Notes: a model not told the origin generated them from the letters alone. A stretch of 64,000 nucleotides of DNA from Actinomycetota bacterium (GCA_016931915.1 JAFGDU010000097.1:1-64000), one strand, 5' to 3'; numbered from the stretch's first letter, positions 34,576 to 43,904 are shown. Translations and numbers: made by a program.

Positions 34576-35541
34576 ATGAACGTCGAGGATTACATCTGGG
34601 ACTACCGCGATCCCTACGCCTGGATGGCCAGGGTGAGGCAGGGCCTCCCGCCGCTGATCATCTCCTGCGCCATCACGGGAGGAGTGCAGGGCAAGGAGAT
34701 GAACGAGAACCTGCCCGAGACCCCCGAGGAGCAGGCGGAGCAGACCAGGGAGGCCTACGAGGCGGGAGCATCCATAGTGCACGTGCACGCCCGCAACCCG
34801 GAGGTGCAGTGGATGACCACCAGCGACCCCGAGGTCTACCGCAAGATCAATGCCATGATCAGGGAGAAGTGCCCGGACATCATCATCAACAACACCACGG
34901 GGGGAGGGCCGGAGCTCACCATGGAACAGCGCATGGCCTCCATCTACGCCAACCCTGAGCTGTGCTCCCTCAACCTGGGGCCCTTCGTGCTCAAGGTCCC
35001 CATGCCGGAGCGTGCAGAGCCCATTCCCCACCCGCACCCGGCCATGGTCTTCGACCGCTGCATTCCGTGTGCCTACTCAGATATCGAGACCTTCGCCCGC
35101 ACCATGAAGGAGAAGGGCATCAAGCCGGAGATGGAGCTGTACCACCCCGGCATGTACTGGGTGGTGCAGGACCTCATAATGGAGGGGCTGATCGAACCCC
35201 CCTACGACATCCAGTTCGTCATGGGCTTCCAGACCAGCTCCTTCCCCACCCCGGCCAACGTGCTGGGGCTGGTGAGCGAGCTGCCGCCGCAGTCGCTCTT
35301 CTTCGTCATCGGCGTGGGCCACTACCAGCTGCCCATGAACGTGCTGGGCATCATGCTGGGAGGACACGTGAGGGTAGGCATGGAGGATAACCTCTATTAC
35401 GCGCGGGGAAGGAAGCTGAAGAACAACGCCGAGCTGGTTGCGAGGATAGCGCGCATCGCCAGGGAGATGAACCGGGAGGTAGCCACCCCGCAGCAGGCCC
35501 GGGAGATGCTGGGCATCTCGCAGAAGCCCAGCAGCTACTGA
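34576..35541 (+). CDS. beta-keto acid cleavage enzyme (BKACE, DUF849)
   Basis: 321 residues, TIM barrel of the DUF849/BKACE family, founded by Kce of lysine fermentation. Such enzymes transfer the acetoacetate unit of a beta-keto acid to acetyl-CoA, giving acetoacetate and a shortened CoA ester (Zn2+-dependent). Visible active-site pieces: CAITGGVQGKEMNENLPETP, the zinc ligands ASIVHVHARNP (His69 and His71), IINNTTGGGPELTMEQR and the late VGMEDN (Glu270). In this cluster it could cleave a beta-keto acid made by the preceding enzymes. Strong ribosome binding site aaaggagg. Substrate class within BKACE is not readable here. Confidence 0.88.
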   Translation: MNVEDYIWDYRDPYAWMARVRQGLPPLIISCAITGGVQGKEMNENLPETPEEQAEQTREAYEAGASIVHVHARNPEVQWMTTSDPEVYRKINAMIREKCPDIIINNTTGGGPELTMEQRMASIYANPELCSLNLGPFVLKVPMPERAEPIPHPHPAMVFDRCIPCAYSDIETFARTMKEKGIKPEMELYHPGMYWVVQDLIMEGLIEPPYDIQFVMGFQTSSFPTPANVLGLVSELPPQSLFFVIGVGHYQLPMNVLGIMLGGHVRVGMEDNLYYARGRKLKNNAELVARIARIAREMNREVATPQQAREMLGISQKPSSY

Positions 35542-35591
35542 GAGATAACGCATAACAGTCGGATAGACGGGCCTGGAGGGGAGGAAGGACC

Positions 35592-37088
35592 ATGCCTGAT
35601 TACGATGTCATAGTCATCGGGGCCGGCTGCGGTGGGCTGACCGCGGGGGCCGTCATGTCCAAACAGGGGCGCAATGTGCTGGTGCTGGAGCAAAGCGACA
35701 AGATCGGAGGATGCTGCTCCACTTACGAGCGCGGCGGTTACCGTTTCGACGTCGGCGCCACCCTCCTGGAGATCATCGTACCCTACGAGATCGCCTTCGA
35801 GAGGCTGGGGACCACCCTCAAGGATGAGCTGGAACTCGAGCCCTGTGACCCCGTATACAACATCATCTTCCCCGATGGGTCGCGCATGACCTATCCCGCT
35901 TCCATAGAGGAGAAGGCGGAGATCATCTCCCGCATCTCCCCGGAGGACGGTAAAGCCTGGCTGGAATATGCACGCTATATCGGTGATTTCATGCGCACCG
36001 CATTGAGGGGGTTTTTTCTGAGCCCGGTCAACAACATGGTTGACATGACTAAGATATTTCTCAAGGATCCTCACCTGCTGAAGTTCTTCCCCCTCTTCAG
36101 TAAGTCCTTCGAGGAGATCATGCGCGGTTACTTTAAAAACGAAAGGGTGCAGGATTCCCTGTCCTACCCGGGGAAGTTCTGTGGCCAACCTCCCGCCCTG
36201 GCCCCCGGCATCTTCGCTTTCCTCTCCTACGCGGAGCACGAGGGAACGTGGTTTCCCAAGGGGGGTATGATCGCCGTTCCCGAGGCGCTGCAGAGGTGCG
36301 GCGAGAGGTACGGACTGGAGGTGCGCACCGGGCAGCAGGTGGACAAGGTCATGGTACGCGATCGCAGGGCCGAGGGGGTGGTGCTCGCGGACGGGACGGA
36401 GATAACCGCGCCGGTGGTGGTCTCGAACATCAACGCCAAGGTGCTCTACCTGGAGAAGATAGGCGAGGAACACCTGCCCTGGCTGGCACGCTATGGCGTA
36501 AAGAGCTACCGCGTCTCGGTCTCCGCACCCATGATCAACGTGGGGTTGGACTGGCGGCCGCCCCTTGACGCCCACCATACACTGATCACGGAATCCATGG
36601 ACAAGATGAACGAGTACTGGTTCGGGGACATGCGCAAGGGTCTGCTGCCCGAGGAGACCTTCGGCCTCGTGTGTTTCCCGACCTTCTCTGACCCCTCCAT
36701 GGCCCCCGAGGGACATCACGTGCTCAACATAGTGCAGTCCGGCCCCTATCACGTGAAAGAAATAGACTGGGACCGTGACAAACAGGCCTACGGGGAGCGG
36801 CAGTTGGAGAGGTTGAGCGAGAAGGCCATACCGGGGCTGGCCGACCACGTGGAGGTGATGGACGTCCTCACCCCCAGGGATTACGAGCGACGCCTGCTCA
36901 CACCCGAGGGTGCCATCCTGGGTCTGGATATGGACCTGCCGTCCTCGACCGTGTTCAGGCCGGCGGCCAGGTCCAAGAGCATCAAGGGGCTTTACCTGGC
37001 GGGTGCTTCCACCCATCCCGGAGGAGGGTTGCCGTCGGTGATAGCCTCGGGCCTCATCGCCGCCGACCTGGTGGACAAGTATGAATAG
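35592..37088 (+). CDS. phytoene-desaturase/retinol-saturase-like flavoprotein, copy 1
   Basis: 498 residues. Amine-oxidase-type FAD domain: YDVIVIGAGCGGLTAGAVMS, VLVLEQSDKIGGCCSTYERG, GGMIAVPEALQRCGERYG and the C-terminal LYLAGASTHPGGGLPSVIAS, in which the usual GA(S/E)THPGGG flavin motif of CrtI enzymes is intact. Substrate-facing part unlike true phytoene desaturases. It shares length and architecture with the gene at 37275 and with the N-terminal half of the fusion at 31590. Family members desaturate, isomerise or saturate polyenes; the direction is unknown. No separate ferredoxin gene is nearby. Confidence 0.87.
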   Translation: MPDYDVIVIGAGCGGLTAGAVMSKQGRNVLVLEQSDKIGGCCSTYERGGYRFDVGATLLEIIVPYEIAFERLGTTLKDELELEPCDPVYNIIFPDGSRMTYPASIEEKAEIISRISPEDGKAWLEYARYIGDFMRTALRGFFLSPVNNMVDMTKIFLKDPHLLKFFPLFSKSFEEIMRGYFKNERVQDSLSYPGKFCGQPPALAPGIFAFLSYAEHEGTWFPKGGMIAVPEALQRCGERYGLEVRTGQQVDKVMVRDRRAEGVVLADGTEITAPVVVSNINAKVLYLEKIGEEHLPWLARYGVKSYRVSVSAPMINVGLDWRPPLDAHHTLITESMDKMNEYWFGDMRKGLLPEETFGLVCFPTFSDPSMAPEGHHVLNIVQSGPYHVKEIDWDRDKQAYGERQLERLSEKAIPGLADHVEVMDVLTPRDYERRLLTPEGAILGLDMDLPSSTVFRPAARSKSIKGLYLAGASTHPGGGLPSVIASGLIAADLVDKYE

Positions 37089-37117
37089 AGGCAAGGTGTT
37101 TTTCATACCGAACGGAG

Positions 37118-37240
37118 GAACCACCGCCGAAGGCGCTCCGCCTTCCCGGGCGGAGCGTGCCGGGTCTGTTGTGCGCATGGACGGGGACGTTTTCCTCCCG
37201 GGCCGCACTCTCGTGAAGGACCTGGCACGCATACATCGGT
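37118..37240. repeat. repeat C with hairpin, followed by a module-B-like tail
   Basis: gaaccaccgccgaaggcgct (from 37118) and a perfect hairpin cgctccgcc ttcccg ggcggagcg (about 37134-37157) are repeated with changes at 39160. Downstream, ggacctggcacgcatacatc (37219-37238) resembles the module-B end at 59600 (gacctggcacgtgtacgc). Sits between two paralogous flavoprotein genes. Confidence 0.6.
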
Positions 37241-37274
37241 TGGCAGGATTTGTCGAAAGAGGGAGTGAGTTCTT

Positions 37275-38771
37275 ATGCCTGATTATGACGTGATAGTGAT
37301 CGGAGCCGGAGGAGGAGGCCTCTCGTCCGGGGCCATTCTGGCCAAGGAGGGGCGAAAGGTCCTGGTGCTGGAGCAGAGCGACCTCATCGGCGGCTGCTGC
37401 TCCACCTTCGAGAGGGAGGGGTACGAATTCGACGTGGGCGCCTCTATAGTGGAGGTCATCGGCTCCATCGAGAACGTATTCGAGAGACTGGGCACCACCT
37501 TCCAGAAGGAAGTGGACCTGGTGACCTGCGACCCCGTGTACAGCTGCGTGCTCAGGGACGGCACCAAGGTCACGGTACCTCATTCAATGGAAGGCACCGT
37601 GGAGGCCCTGTCCCGCATATCGGAGCAGGATGGAAAAAACTACCGTAATTTCGCCGACTACACCGGCGGCTTCCTGGCCGAGACGCAGAAGGGTTTCTTC
37701 TCCAGCGCCCTCAACGGATTAGGTGACTTTCTCAGGGTCTTCCGCGCCAGCCCCGGATTGCTCAATTACCAGGACCTCTTCACCAGCTCCTACCAGGATG
37801 TATTGCGCAAGTACTTCAAGAGCGCTCAGGTACAGGAGACCATGTCCTTCCAGAGCTGGTACGTGGGGCTTCCCCCCGAACTGGCGCCCGGCGTTTTCTC
37901 CATACTGGGGTACACGGAGCACGAAGGGGTATGGTATCCGCGGGGAGGCATGGTCGCCATACCGCAGGCACTTGCCAGCTGCGGTGAAAGACACGGCATG
38001 GAACTGCGTACGGGCTCACGCGTGCGCAAGGTCCTGGTGCGCGATCGTCGCGTACAGGGCGTTGTGCTCGACGACGGCAGCGAGATCACCACGCGGGCGG
38101 TCGTATCCAATATCAACGCCAAGACCCTCTACCTCGACCTTATAGGAGAGGAGCACCTGCATCCACTGGCCCGCTACGGTATCAAGAGCTACAGCCCTTC
38201 GGTCTCCGCCATCATGGTCTGCCTGGGGGTAGATTACGAGCCTCCCCTGGATGCCCATCACACCATCATCACCGCTCCATACGAGGAGATGAACGACTAC
38301 TGGTGGAACCGGCTGCAGAAGGGCCTCCTGCCCAAGGAGCAGTTCGGCCTGGTCTGCTGGGCGACGAAGTCCGATCCCTCCCTGGCGCCGGAGGGGTGTC
38401 ATGCCATCAACGTCATCCTCATGGGGCCCCACGCCTTGAGCGGCACGGACTGGGACCGGGAGAAGGAACGTTTTCTCGAGGATTCCATCGAGTATCTCAC
38501 CCGCAAGGCGGTGCCCGGGCTTTCCGACCACGTCAAGGTGGCGGAGATAATAACCCCCCTAGATTACGAGCGCAGGTTGCTTCATCCCGGCGGCGCCATC
38601 TACGGCCTGCAACAGGACCTGTCCGCCCAGACCGTATTGCGCCCACGCTCCAAGTCCAAGAGCATAGCCGGGCTTTACCTGGCGGGAGCCTCCACCCATC
38701 CCGGCGGCGGGGTTCCCACCACCATCGGCTCGGGCATGGTGGCGGCCGACCTGGTCAATAAATATGAATAA
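37275..38771 (+). CDS. phytoene-desaturase/retinol-saturase-like flavoprotein, copy 2
   Basis: 498 residues, the same length as copy 1 and similar throughout: YDVIVIGAGGGGLSSGAILA, VLVLEQSDLIGGCCSTFERE, YEFDVGASIVEVIG, GGMVAIPQALASCGERHG, VVSNINAKTLYLDLIGEEHL and the C-terminal LYLAGASTHPGGGVPTTIGS. Flavin-binding features are complete. Most likely arose by tandem duplication with copy 1; the two may form a heterodimer, as some CrtI-like pairs do, or act on different double bonds. A small membrane protein is encoded 168 bp downstream. Confidence 0.87.
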   Translation: MPDYDVIVIGAGGGGLSSGAILAKEGRKVLVLEQSDLIGGCCSTFEREGYEFDVGASIVEVIGSIENVFERLGTTFQKEVDLVTCDPVYSCVLRDGTKVTVPHSMEGTVEALSRISEQDGKNYRNFADYTGGFLAETQKGFFSSALNGLGDFLRVFRASPGLLNYQDLFTSSYQDVLRKYFKSAQVQETMSFQSWYVGLPPELAPGVFSILGYTEHEGVWYPRGGMVAIPQALASCGERHGMELRTGSRVRKVLVRDRRVQGVVLDDGSEITTRAVVSNINAKTLYLDLIGEEHLHPLARYGIKSYSPSVSAIMVCLGVDYEPPLDAHHTIITAPYEEMNDYWWNRLQKGLLPKEQFGLVCWATKSDPSLAPEGCHAINVILMGPHALSGTDWDREKERFLEDSIEYLTRKAVPGLSDHVKVAEIITPLDYERRLLHPGGAIYGLQQDLSAQTVLRPRSKSKSIAGLYLAGASTHPGGGVPTTIGSGMVAADLVNKYE

Positions 38772-38789
38772 GAAATACATCTCGACAGC

Positions 38790-38880
38790 ATATATCGCGA
38801 AAGCGATTGCGCCGTCTGCGGCGCAACAGTGTCCCAGCACCTTCACGTTTCAGAACGTGAAGGCCTGGCACATGTACGTT
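38790..38880. repeat. palindromic repeat after a flavoprotein gene (module B variant)
   Basis: tatcgcgaaagcgattgcgc (38792-38811) with gcgccgtctgcggcgc, then gtgtcccagcaccttcacg and a hairpin cttcacgtt..aacgtgaag, then ggcctggcacatgtacgt (38862-38879). The same order (tatcgcgaaagcgattg, gccgtcttcggcac, gtcccag.gcct, hairpin, ggcctggcacgtgtacgc) occurs at 59499-59585 after the glycyl radical enzyme gene. Confidence 0.75.
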
Positions 38881-38938
38881 CCGGATATGTATCCGTCATC
38901 CGAGGCTGAATCGGTAGGTAAGACGATAGGAGGTTGAA

Positions 38939-39124
38939 ATGGCACGCAAAGAAGATATCGAAGTCGCAAAGGGAGGAATTATAAAGAAGATCAGGCCCTT
39001 GATCCTGCTGGCGCTGGTGGCCGGGTTGGCCTTTAAGTACACACAGCTGGACGAATCCAAGAAGCGTTTCATCATGCACCTGGCGAAGCAGGCGCCCTAT
39101 CTACCCGGCCGTTACTACGCCTGA
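38939..39124 (+). CDS. small single-pass membrane protein
   Basis: 61 residues: a charged N-terminus (ARKEDIEVAKGGIIKKIRP), one hydrophobic helix (LILLALVAGLAFKY) and a basic tail ending LPGRYYA. Start ATG 38939 with a textbook ribosome binding site (taggagg). The good start signal and sensible topology support a real gene. It is the last co-directional gene of the cluster and might tether the flavoproteins to the membrane; that is inference. No family recognised. Confidence 0.6.
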   Translation: MARKEDIEVAKGGIIKKIRPLILLALVAGLAFKYTQLDESKKRFIMHLAKQAPYLPGRYYA

Positions 39125-39159
39125 GGTTAAAGCTTGTTCTCATCATGCAGCCTTATAGA

Positions 39160-39225
39160 GAACCACCGCCGCAGGCGCTCCGTCTTCCGGGGCAGAGCGT
39201 GCCTGTTCTTTTGTGCGGACAATAC
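39160..39225. repeat. repeat C with hairpin, copy 2
   Basis: gaaccaccgccgcaggcgct from 39160, then an imperfect hairpin cgctccgtc ttccg gggcagagcg (39177-39200), then cctgttcttttgtgcgg. About 80 per cent like the copy at 37118. Sits between the convergent small membrane protein and the acyl-CoA synthetase gene, where it could serve as a bidirectional transcription end. Confidence 0.55.
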
Positions 39226-39271
39226 GTGGTGTTGATCTCAAACGCTGCTGAGCGCATGAAGAGGGAAATGC

Positions 39272-40948
39272 TTATTCCGGTTTTTCCTGCTTCGCGATCT
39301 CCTGGTCGCGCAGCTCGCGCCGGAGGATCTTGCCCACCACGCTCTTGGGCAACTCGTCAGCGAACTCTATATCCTTGGGCACCTTGTAGGGAGCCAGGTT
39401 CTCCTTGCAGTAGGCGATGACCTCCTCCGCCGTCAGGGTCTCGCCCTCCTTGGTGACGATGAAGGCCTTGAGGGTCTCGCCGCGGTACTCGTCCGGCACC
39501 CCCACGGCGCAGGCCTCGAGGATCTTGGGGTGGTCGAAGAGAACGTTGTCGATCTCCACCGGATAGATGTTGTAGCCCCCGGCGATGATCATGTCCTTCT
39601 TACGGTCCACCACCGATAGGTAACCGTCCTCGTCGAAGAAACCGATATCGCTGGTGTAAACCCAGCCGTTCCGCAATGCCTCTGCCGTCTCCTCGGGCTT
39701 CTTGTAATAACCCATCATGTTCTGGGGGCCGTAGATGGCGATCTCGCCTACCTCACCCCGGGGCAGTTCGTTCTCCCCCGTCTCGATATCCATGATCTTG
39801 ATGTCCGTGTCGGGGACGGGAATACCCACCGTACCAGGCTTGATCACGCCGCCCCAAGGGGTAACGGTAGCTATGGGAGAGGTCTCCGTCTGACCGTAGA
39901 CCTCGAGGATGGTGGCGCCGGTGAGCTCTTTGAGATCGCGGATGGTATCCGCCGCCAGGGGGGCGGCGCCAGAGAAGAATCCCTTGATAAAGGAGAGGTC
40001 CATCTCCCTGAACTCCGGCTCGGCCAGCAGTCCGACGAAGATAGTAGGCACGCCGGGCAGATAGTCGGGCTTGTCCTTCTTGAGGATTTCGATGACACCC
40101 GCCGGGTCCGGGCGCGGGATCATGCAGTGCTCCCAGGCCTGCCAGCAGAAGAAATTCTGGCAGGCGGTGAAGCCAGCGGCGTGGAAGACCGGGAAGGTCC
40201 CGACCAGGGATATGCCGCCCCGGTCCAGGTCCGGGAACCAGGCCGCGAACTGCTGCACGTTGACGCTGATGTTTTTGTGGCTGAGCATCACGCCCTTGCT
40301 CACCCCGGTGGTGCCGCCGGTGTAGATGATGGTGGAGAGCTCCTCCCACTTGCCCTTCTCCTCCACGGGAGTGGAGGGATACTTCCTGATCAGGTCCTCG
40401 AAGCGGAGCACCTTGTCCGTGGGCTCGATCTTCCTGTACATGGCCTTGCGCACCAGGGGGAAGAGCTGCTTCTTGGGGAAGGGGAGGTAGGTGTTGATCT
40501 GGCAGCCGATGATCTTCTTCACCTTGGTCTCGGGCATGATCTTCTCGATGCGCGGCACCAGCAGGGTGAGGGTGATGGCTATTATCGAGTCGGAGTCGTC
40601 TAGCTGGTACTGCAGTTCCCTCTCCGTGTACAGGGGGTTGTTGAGAACCACCACCGCCCCGATGCGGAAGGCGGCCATGTTGGCAATGATCATCTGGGGG
40701 ATATTGGGCATGATGGTCGCCACCTTGTCCCCTTTTTTCACCCCCAGGTCCGAGAGCGCCCTGGCGAAGCTGTTGACCATGCCGTCCAGCTGCTTATAGG
40801 TGATCTTCTTGCCCATATAGTTGAGGGCTACCTGGTCGGGAAACTCCCTTGCTGACCTGGTCAGGCCCTCGGAGACGGTCAGCTCCTCGTAATCGATGCT
40901 CCACGGCACTCCCTCGGCGTAGGACTTATGCCACAGCTTCTCTTCCAT
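39272..40948 (-). CDS. long-chain fatty-acid-CoA ligase (FadD-like)
   Basis: 558 residues, ANL superfamily. The AMP-binding motif is IIYTGGTTGVSKGVMLSH; others are EVYGQTETSP, GEIAIYGPQNMMGYY, the hinge region YTSDIGFFDEDGYLSVVDRK and the C-terminal lysine in PKSVVGKILRRELRDQE. Activates a fatty or related carboxylic acid to its CoA thioester with ATP, at the cytoplasmic face. It is convergent with the 24-39 kb cluster, whose enzymes all use CoA esters, and could supply the entry substrate. ATG 40948 follows aggaggggt. Confidence 0.92.
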   Translation of the reverse strand: MEEKLWHKSYAEGVPWSIDYEELTVSEGLTRSAREFPDQVALNYMGKKITYKQLDGMVNSFARALSDLGVKKGDKVATIMPNIPQMIIANMAAFRIGAVVVLNNPLYTERELQYQLDDSDSIIAITLTLLVPRIEKIMPETKVKKIIGCQINTYLPFPKKQLFPLVRKAMYRKIEPTDKVLRFEDLIRKYPSTPVEEKGKWEELSTIIYTGGTTGVSKGVMLSHKNISVNVQQFAAWFPDLDRGGISLVGTFPVFHAAGFTACQNFFCWQAWEHCMIPRPDPAGVIEILKKDKPDYLPGVPTIFVGLLAEPEFREMDLSFIKGFFSGAAPLAADTIRDLKELTGATILEVYGQTETSPIATVTPWGGVIKPGTVGIPVPDTDIKIMDIETGENELPRGEVGEIAIYGPQNMMGYYKKPEETAEALRNGWVYTSDIGFFDEDGYLSVVDRKKDMIIAGGYNIYPVEIDNVLFDHPKILEACAVGVPDEYRGETLKAFIVTKEGETLTAEEVIAYCKENLAPYKVPKDIEFADELPKSVVGKILRRELRDQEIAKQEKPE

Positions 40949-41291
40949 GGTTACCCCTCCTGTATCCGCGGGCGATAGCCTGTGCTTACGGAACGCCCCC
41001 GTCCTGGCACTGCAGTGGTATCAATGGGACCTCGTTTCCTGTTCTCCGAATGGAGCTGGGACGATGGATAGGACAGTTGCTTTAACCCCTGTTAGTCTTT
41101 TTATATATGAAGCCAGATGCTTACTTCAAGTCGGTTTTCGCGCGGCCGCGCATGCGGAATGAAGCAGCCCCGAAATGAAAGCCAGGAAGCGGCGTTTCTA
41201 TATAGAGGAAGCTATGGTGCCGATATAAGGGTATGGTGACTTTTTGGCTCTGACCCCCAGGTTTGGCATCGTACGAATAAAGGAGGCTCGC
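40949..41291. other. 343-bp intergenic region
   Basis: Divergent intergenic space between the acyl-CoA synthetase and the secreted repeat protein. No gene or clear repeat is visible. It must hold both promoters; I see no strong -35/-10 pair, only A/T-rich stretches (tttttatatatgaa, about 41098-41111; tctatatagagga, about 41198-41210). Strong ribosome binding sites end it on both sides. Confidence 0.4.
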
Positions 41292-43904
41292 ATGCTTAGT
41301 ATCGCGGCGCACAGACGTTCTCGATGTAGGGCGTATTTGCGAACCGGAGTTCTTGGGAGGATCCTCCCCGCTGTATGCGCCTGCACCCTGATCGTCTTCT
41401 TTCTTCCGGTCGTGACGGCCATCCCCCTGTTCCGGCCGGGCCAGGAGTCATATGCGGCCGCTACGGACGGTCTCGTCCGCGCGGCCGTGGACGACCCCAC
41501 TCCCCCGGCGAGCCCGGTCAAACTCATCTTCATCCACCATTCCTGCGGCTCGAACTGGCTCTCGGATTCCAACGGCGGCCTGGGCGTTGCCCTGCGCGAT
41601 GCTAACTATTTCGTCAGCGATACCAACTACGGCTGGGGTCCGGATGACATCGGCTCGAGCACCGATATCGGCGACTGGTGGTCGTGGTTCCGTGGGCCAT
41701 CCAGCGCTACCTACACCACGGCCCTCTATGCGGAGAGCGGGCAGAATAGCTCCTATTCAAGACTCGGATCGGATCCCGGCGGCGAGAACGAGATCATCAT
41801 GTTCAAGTCCTGTTATCCGAACTCCGCTATAGGGGGAAGTCCCACCGACCCCGTCCCCCCCATCGAAAGCAATCCCCTCAAGGGCAGTTCGTCTCCCCTC
41901 ACCGTGGCCAACGCCAAGGGTATATATATCGACATCCTGGAGTACTTCGAGACCCGGCTGGACAAGCTATTCGTGGTCATCACGGCGCCACCCCTGCGCT
42001 CCTCAACCTATGCCGACAACGCCCGCGCCTTCAACAACTGGTTGGTCGACGACTGGCTGGACGGATATCCTCACGACAACGTATTCGTCTTCGACTTCTA
42101 CAACGTGCTCACCAGCAACGGCGGCAATCCTTCCGCCAGCGACTTCAACTGGGAGACGGGGAACCACCACCGCTGGCTGAACGGCGCGATCCAGCATAAG
42201 ACCGACGGTGGAGGCAACACCCTCGCCTATGCGAGTGGGGACGACCACCCCAACTACGTCGGCAACCAGAAAGCCACGGGCGAGTTCATCAACCTGCTCA
42301 ACGTGGCTTACAACCGTTTCGTGGACGGCGGCGCCGACGCGCCTTCCGTTGCCTCTGTCAGCCCTTCCTCCGGCGCGGTCGGAACGGAGGTGACCATCGA
42401 AGGTGCTAATCTCGGGGACAGCCGGGGTTCTTCATACGTGGCGTTCGAGTCGACCCAAGCGACCCAATATACGGAATGGACGGACACGCGCATAAGGTGC
42501 CTGGTCCCGACCGGCGCCCTTTCGGGGTGGCTGAGGGTTGTAACAGAAGGGGGTACCTCCAACGTCTTCAACTTCGTCATACCTCTGCCCGTCGTTGAGA
42601 GTTCCTTCCTCTTTGCAGAGGGATACACGGGAGGCGGTTTCCAGGAGTGGCTGTGCCTGCTGAATCGAGACCCGGATACCGCCATTGCCCAGATCACCTA
42701 CCTCTATGCGGATGGCAGCGCTCCCTTTACAAAGGATTACCCCCTTCCCGGGGACAGCCGCACGACCATAAACGTCAACGAGGAGGTGGGGGCGGACCGT
42801 GACGTGTCGGTTAAACTCGAATCGGACGGCGTTATCCTGGCCGAGCGCCCAATGTACTTCGATTACCAGGGCATGTGGAGCGGTGGCCACGATGTCATCG
42901 GCGCCGCGGCTCCCGCAGGCGAGTGGTATTTCGCCGAGGGTTATACCGGCCAGGGTTTCGACGAGTGGATATGCGTGCTCAACCCGGGAGATGAAGATGC
43001 CACCCTGACCTTCCGCTTCCAGACCCAGGAGGCGGGGGAGCAGGTGAGGAAGGGGTACGAGGTGCCGGCCCGTTCGCGCCGGACCTTCAAGGTCAACGAG
43101 GTACTCGGGGCCGATTACCAGGCTTCCCTGGCCGTGGAGTCGACCAGTCCCATCGTGGCCGAGCGCCCCATGTACTTCGATTACATGGGGACCGGTGCCT
43201 ACCACTGGGAGGGCGGCCACTGCGTCATGGGTGCGACGGCCCTTTCCCGGGAGTACTATTTTGCCGAGGGTACCACCCGGCCGGGGTTCGAGGGGTGGAT
43301 CACCCTGCAGAACCCCAACACCTACGCGATAACCGTTGATGCCGAGTATCAGCTGGGTGCGGGCCAGGGAGATCCCGTGCAGTATGTATACGAGGTGGCT
43401 GCCGGTTTCAGGCGTACTGTGTTCCTACCCGACGAGGTAGGCTGGAACAAGGACGTTTCGGTCAAGCTCTCCTCGGACGATGGTTTCCTGGCGGAACGCC
43501 CCATGTATTTCAGCTACAGCACCGCGGGATTGAACGCCCAGGGGGGCCACTGCGTCATCGGGGCAACCCTTCCCGCCTCGGAGTGGCTTTTCGCCGAGGG
43601 TTATACCGGAGGTTCCTTCCAGGAGTGGCTGTGCCTGCAGAATCCGGAGGATACCGCGGCCGAGGTCGAGATCACTTACTACACCCAGGAGGCGGGGGTG
43701 CTTCCCGCCCGGCAGGTTGCCGTACCCGCCAGTACCAGGGTTACTCTGTTGGTCAACCAGGACGCCGGCCCGGATTACCAGCTGTCCACGCGGGTCCAGG
43801 TCATGTCGGGTCCGGATATCGTGGCGGAGCGCCCCATGTATTTCGTTTACGGCTCCGGCTGGGACGGCGGGCATGACGTAGTGGGGTATGTGCCCGGGGA
43901 GTAA
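41292..43904 (+). CDS. secreted SGNH-like hydrolase with IPT/TIG domain and four FAEGYTG repeats
   Basis: 870 residues. Signal peptide with a long basic N-terminus and hydrophobic core (LPAVCACTLIVFFLPVV). Residues ~70-345 resemble an SGNH/GDSL hydrolase: KLIFIHHSCGSNWL at the start and DDHPNYVGNQKATGEF at the end (Asp/His pair). Residues ~350-430 form an IPT/TIG Ig-like domain (VASVSPSSGAVGTEVTIEG). Four repeats of ~108 residues begin near 441, 546, 656 and 766; each has FAEGYT-like, EW(L/I)C-like, AERPMYF and GGH.V.GA-like stretches. A cell-surface or extracellular polysaccharide/ester hydrolase is likely. Start ATG 41292 after aaaggagg. Confidence 0.8.
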   Translation: MLSIAAHRRSRCRAYLRTGVLGRILPAVCACTLIVFFLPVVTAIPLFRPGQESYAAATDGLVRAAVDDPTPPASPVKLIFIHHSCGSNWLSDSNGGLGVALRDANYFVSDTNYGWGPDDIGSSTDIGDWWSWFRGPSSATYTTALYAESGQNSSYSRLGSDPGGENEIIMFKSCYPNSAIGGSPTDPVPPIESNPLKGSSSPLTVANAKGIYIDILEYFETRLDKLFVVITAPPLRSSTYADNARAFNNWLVDDWLDGYPHDNVFVFDFYNVLTSNGGNPSASDFNWETGNHHRWLNGAIQHKTDGGGNTLAYASGDDHPNYVGNQKATGEFINLLNVAYNRFVDGGADAPSVASVSPSSGAVGTEVTIEGANLGDSRGSSYVAFESTQATQYTEWTDTRIRCLVPTGALSGWLRVVTEGGTSNVFNFVIPLPVVESSFLFAEGYTGGGFQEWLCLLNRDPDTAIAQITYLYADGSAPFTKDYPLPGDSRTTINVNEEVGADRDVSVKLESDGVILAERPMYFDYQGMWSGGHDVIGAAAPAGEWYFAEGYTGQGFDEWICVLNPGDEDATLTFRFQTQEAGEQVRKGYEVPARSRRTFKVNEVLGADYQASLAVESTSPIVAERPMYFDYMGTGAYHWEGGHCVMGATALSREYYFAEGTTRPGFEGWITLQNPNTYAITVDAEYQLGAGQGDPVQYVYEVAAGFRRTVFLPDEVGWNKDVSVKLSSDDGFLAERPMYFSYSTAGLNAQGGHCVIGATLPASEWLFAEGYTGGSFQEWLCLQNPEDTAAEVEITYYTQEAGVLPARQVAVPASTRVTLLVNQDAGPDYQLSTRVQVMSGPDIVAERPMYFVYGSGWDGGHDVVGYVPGE

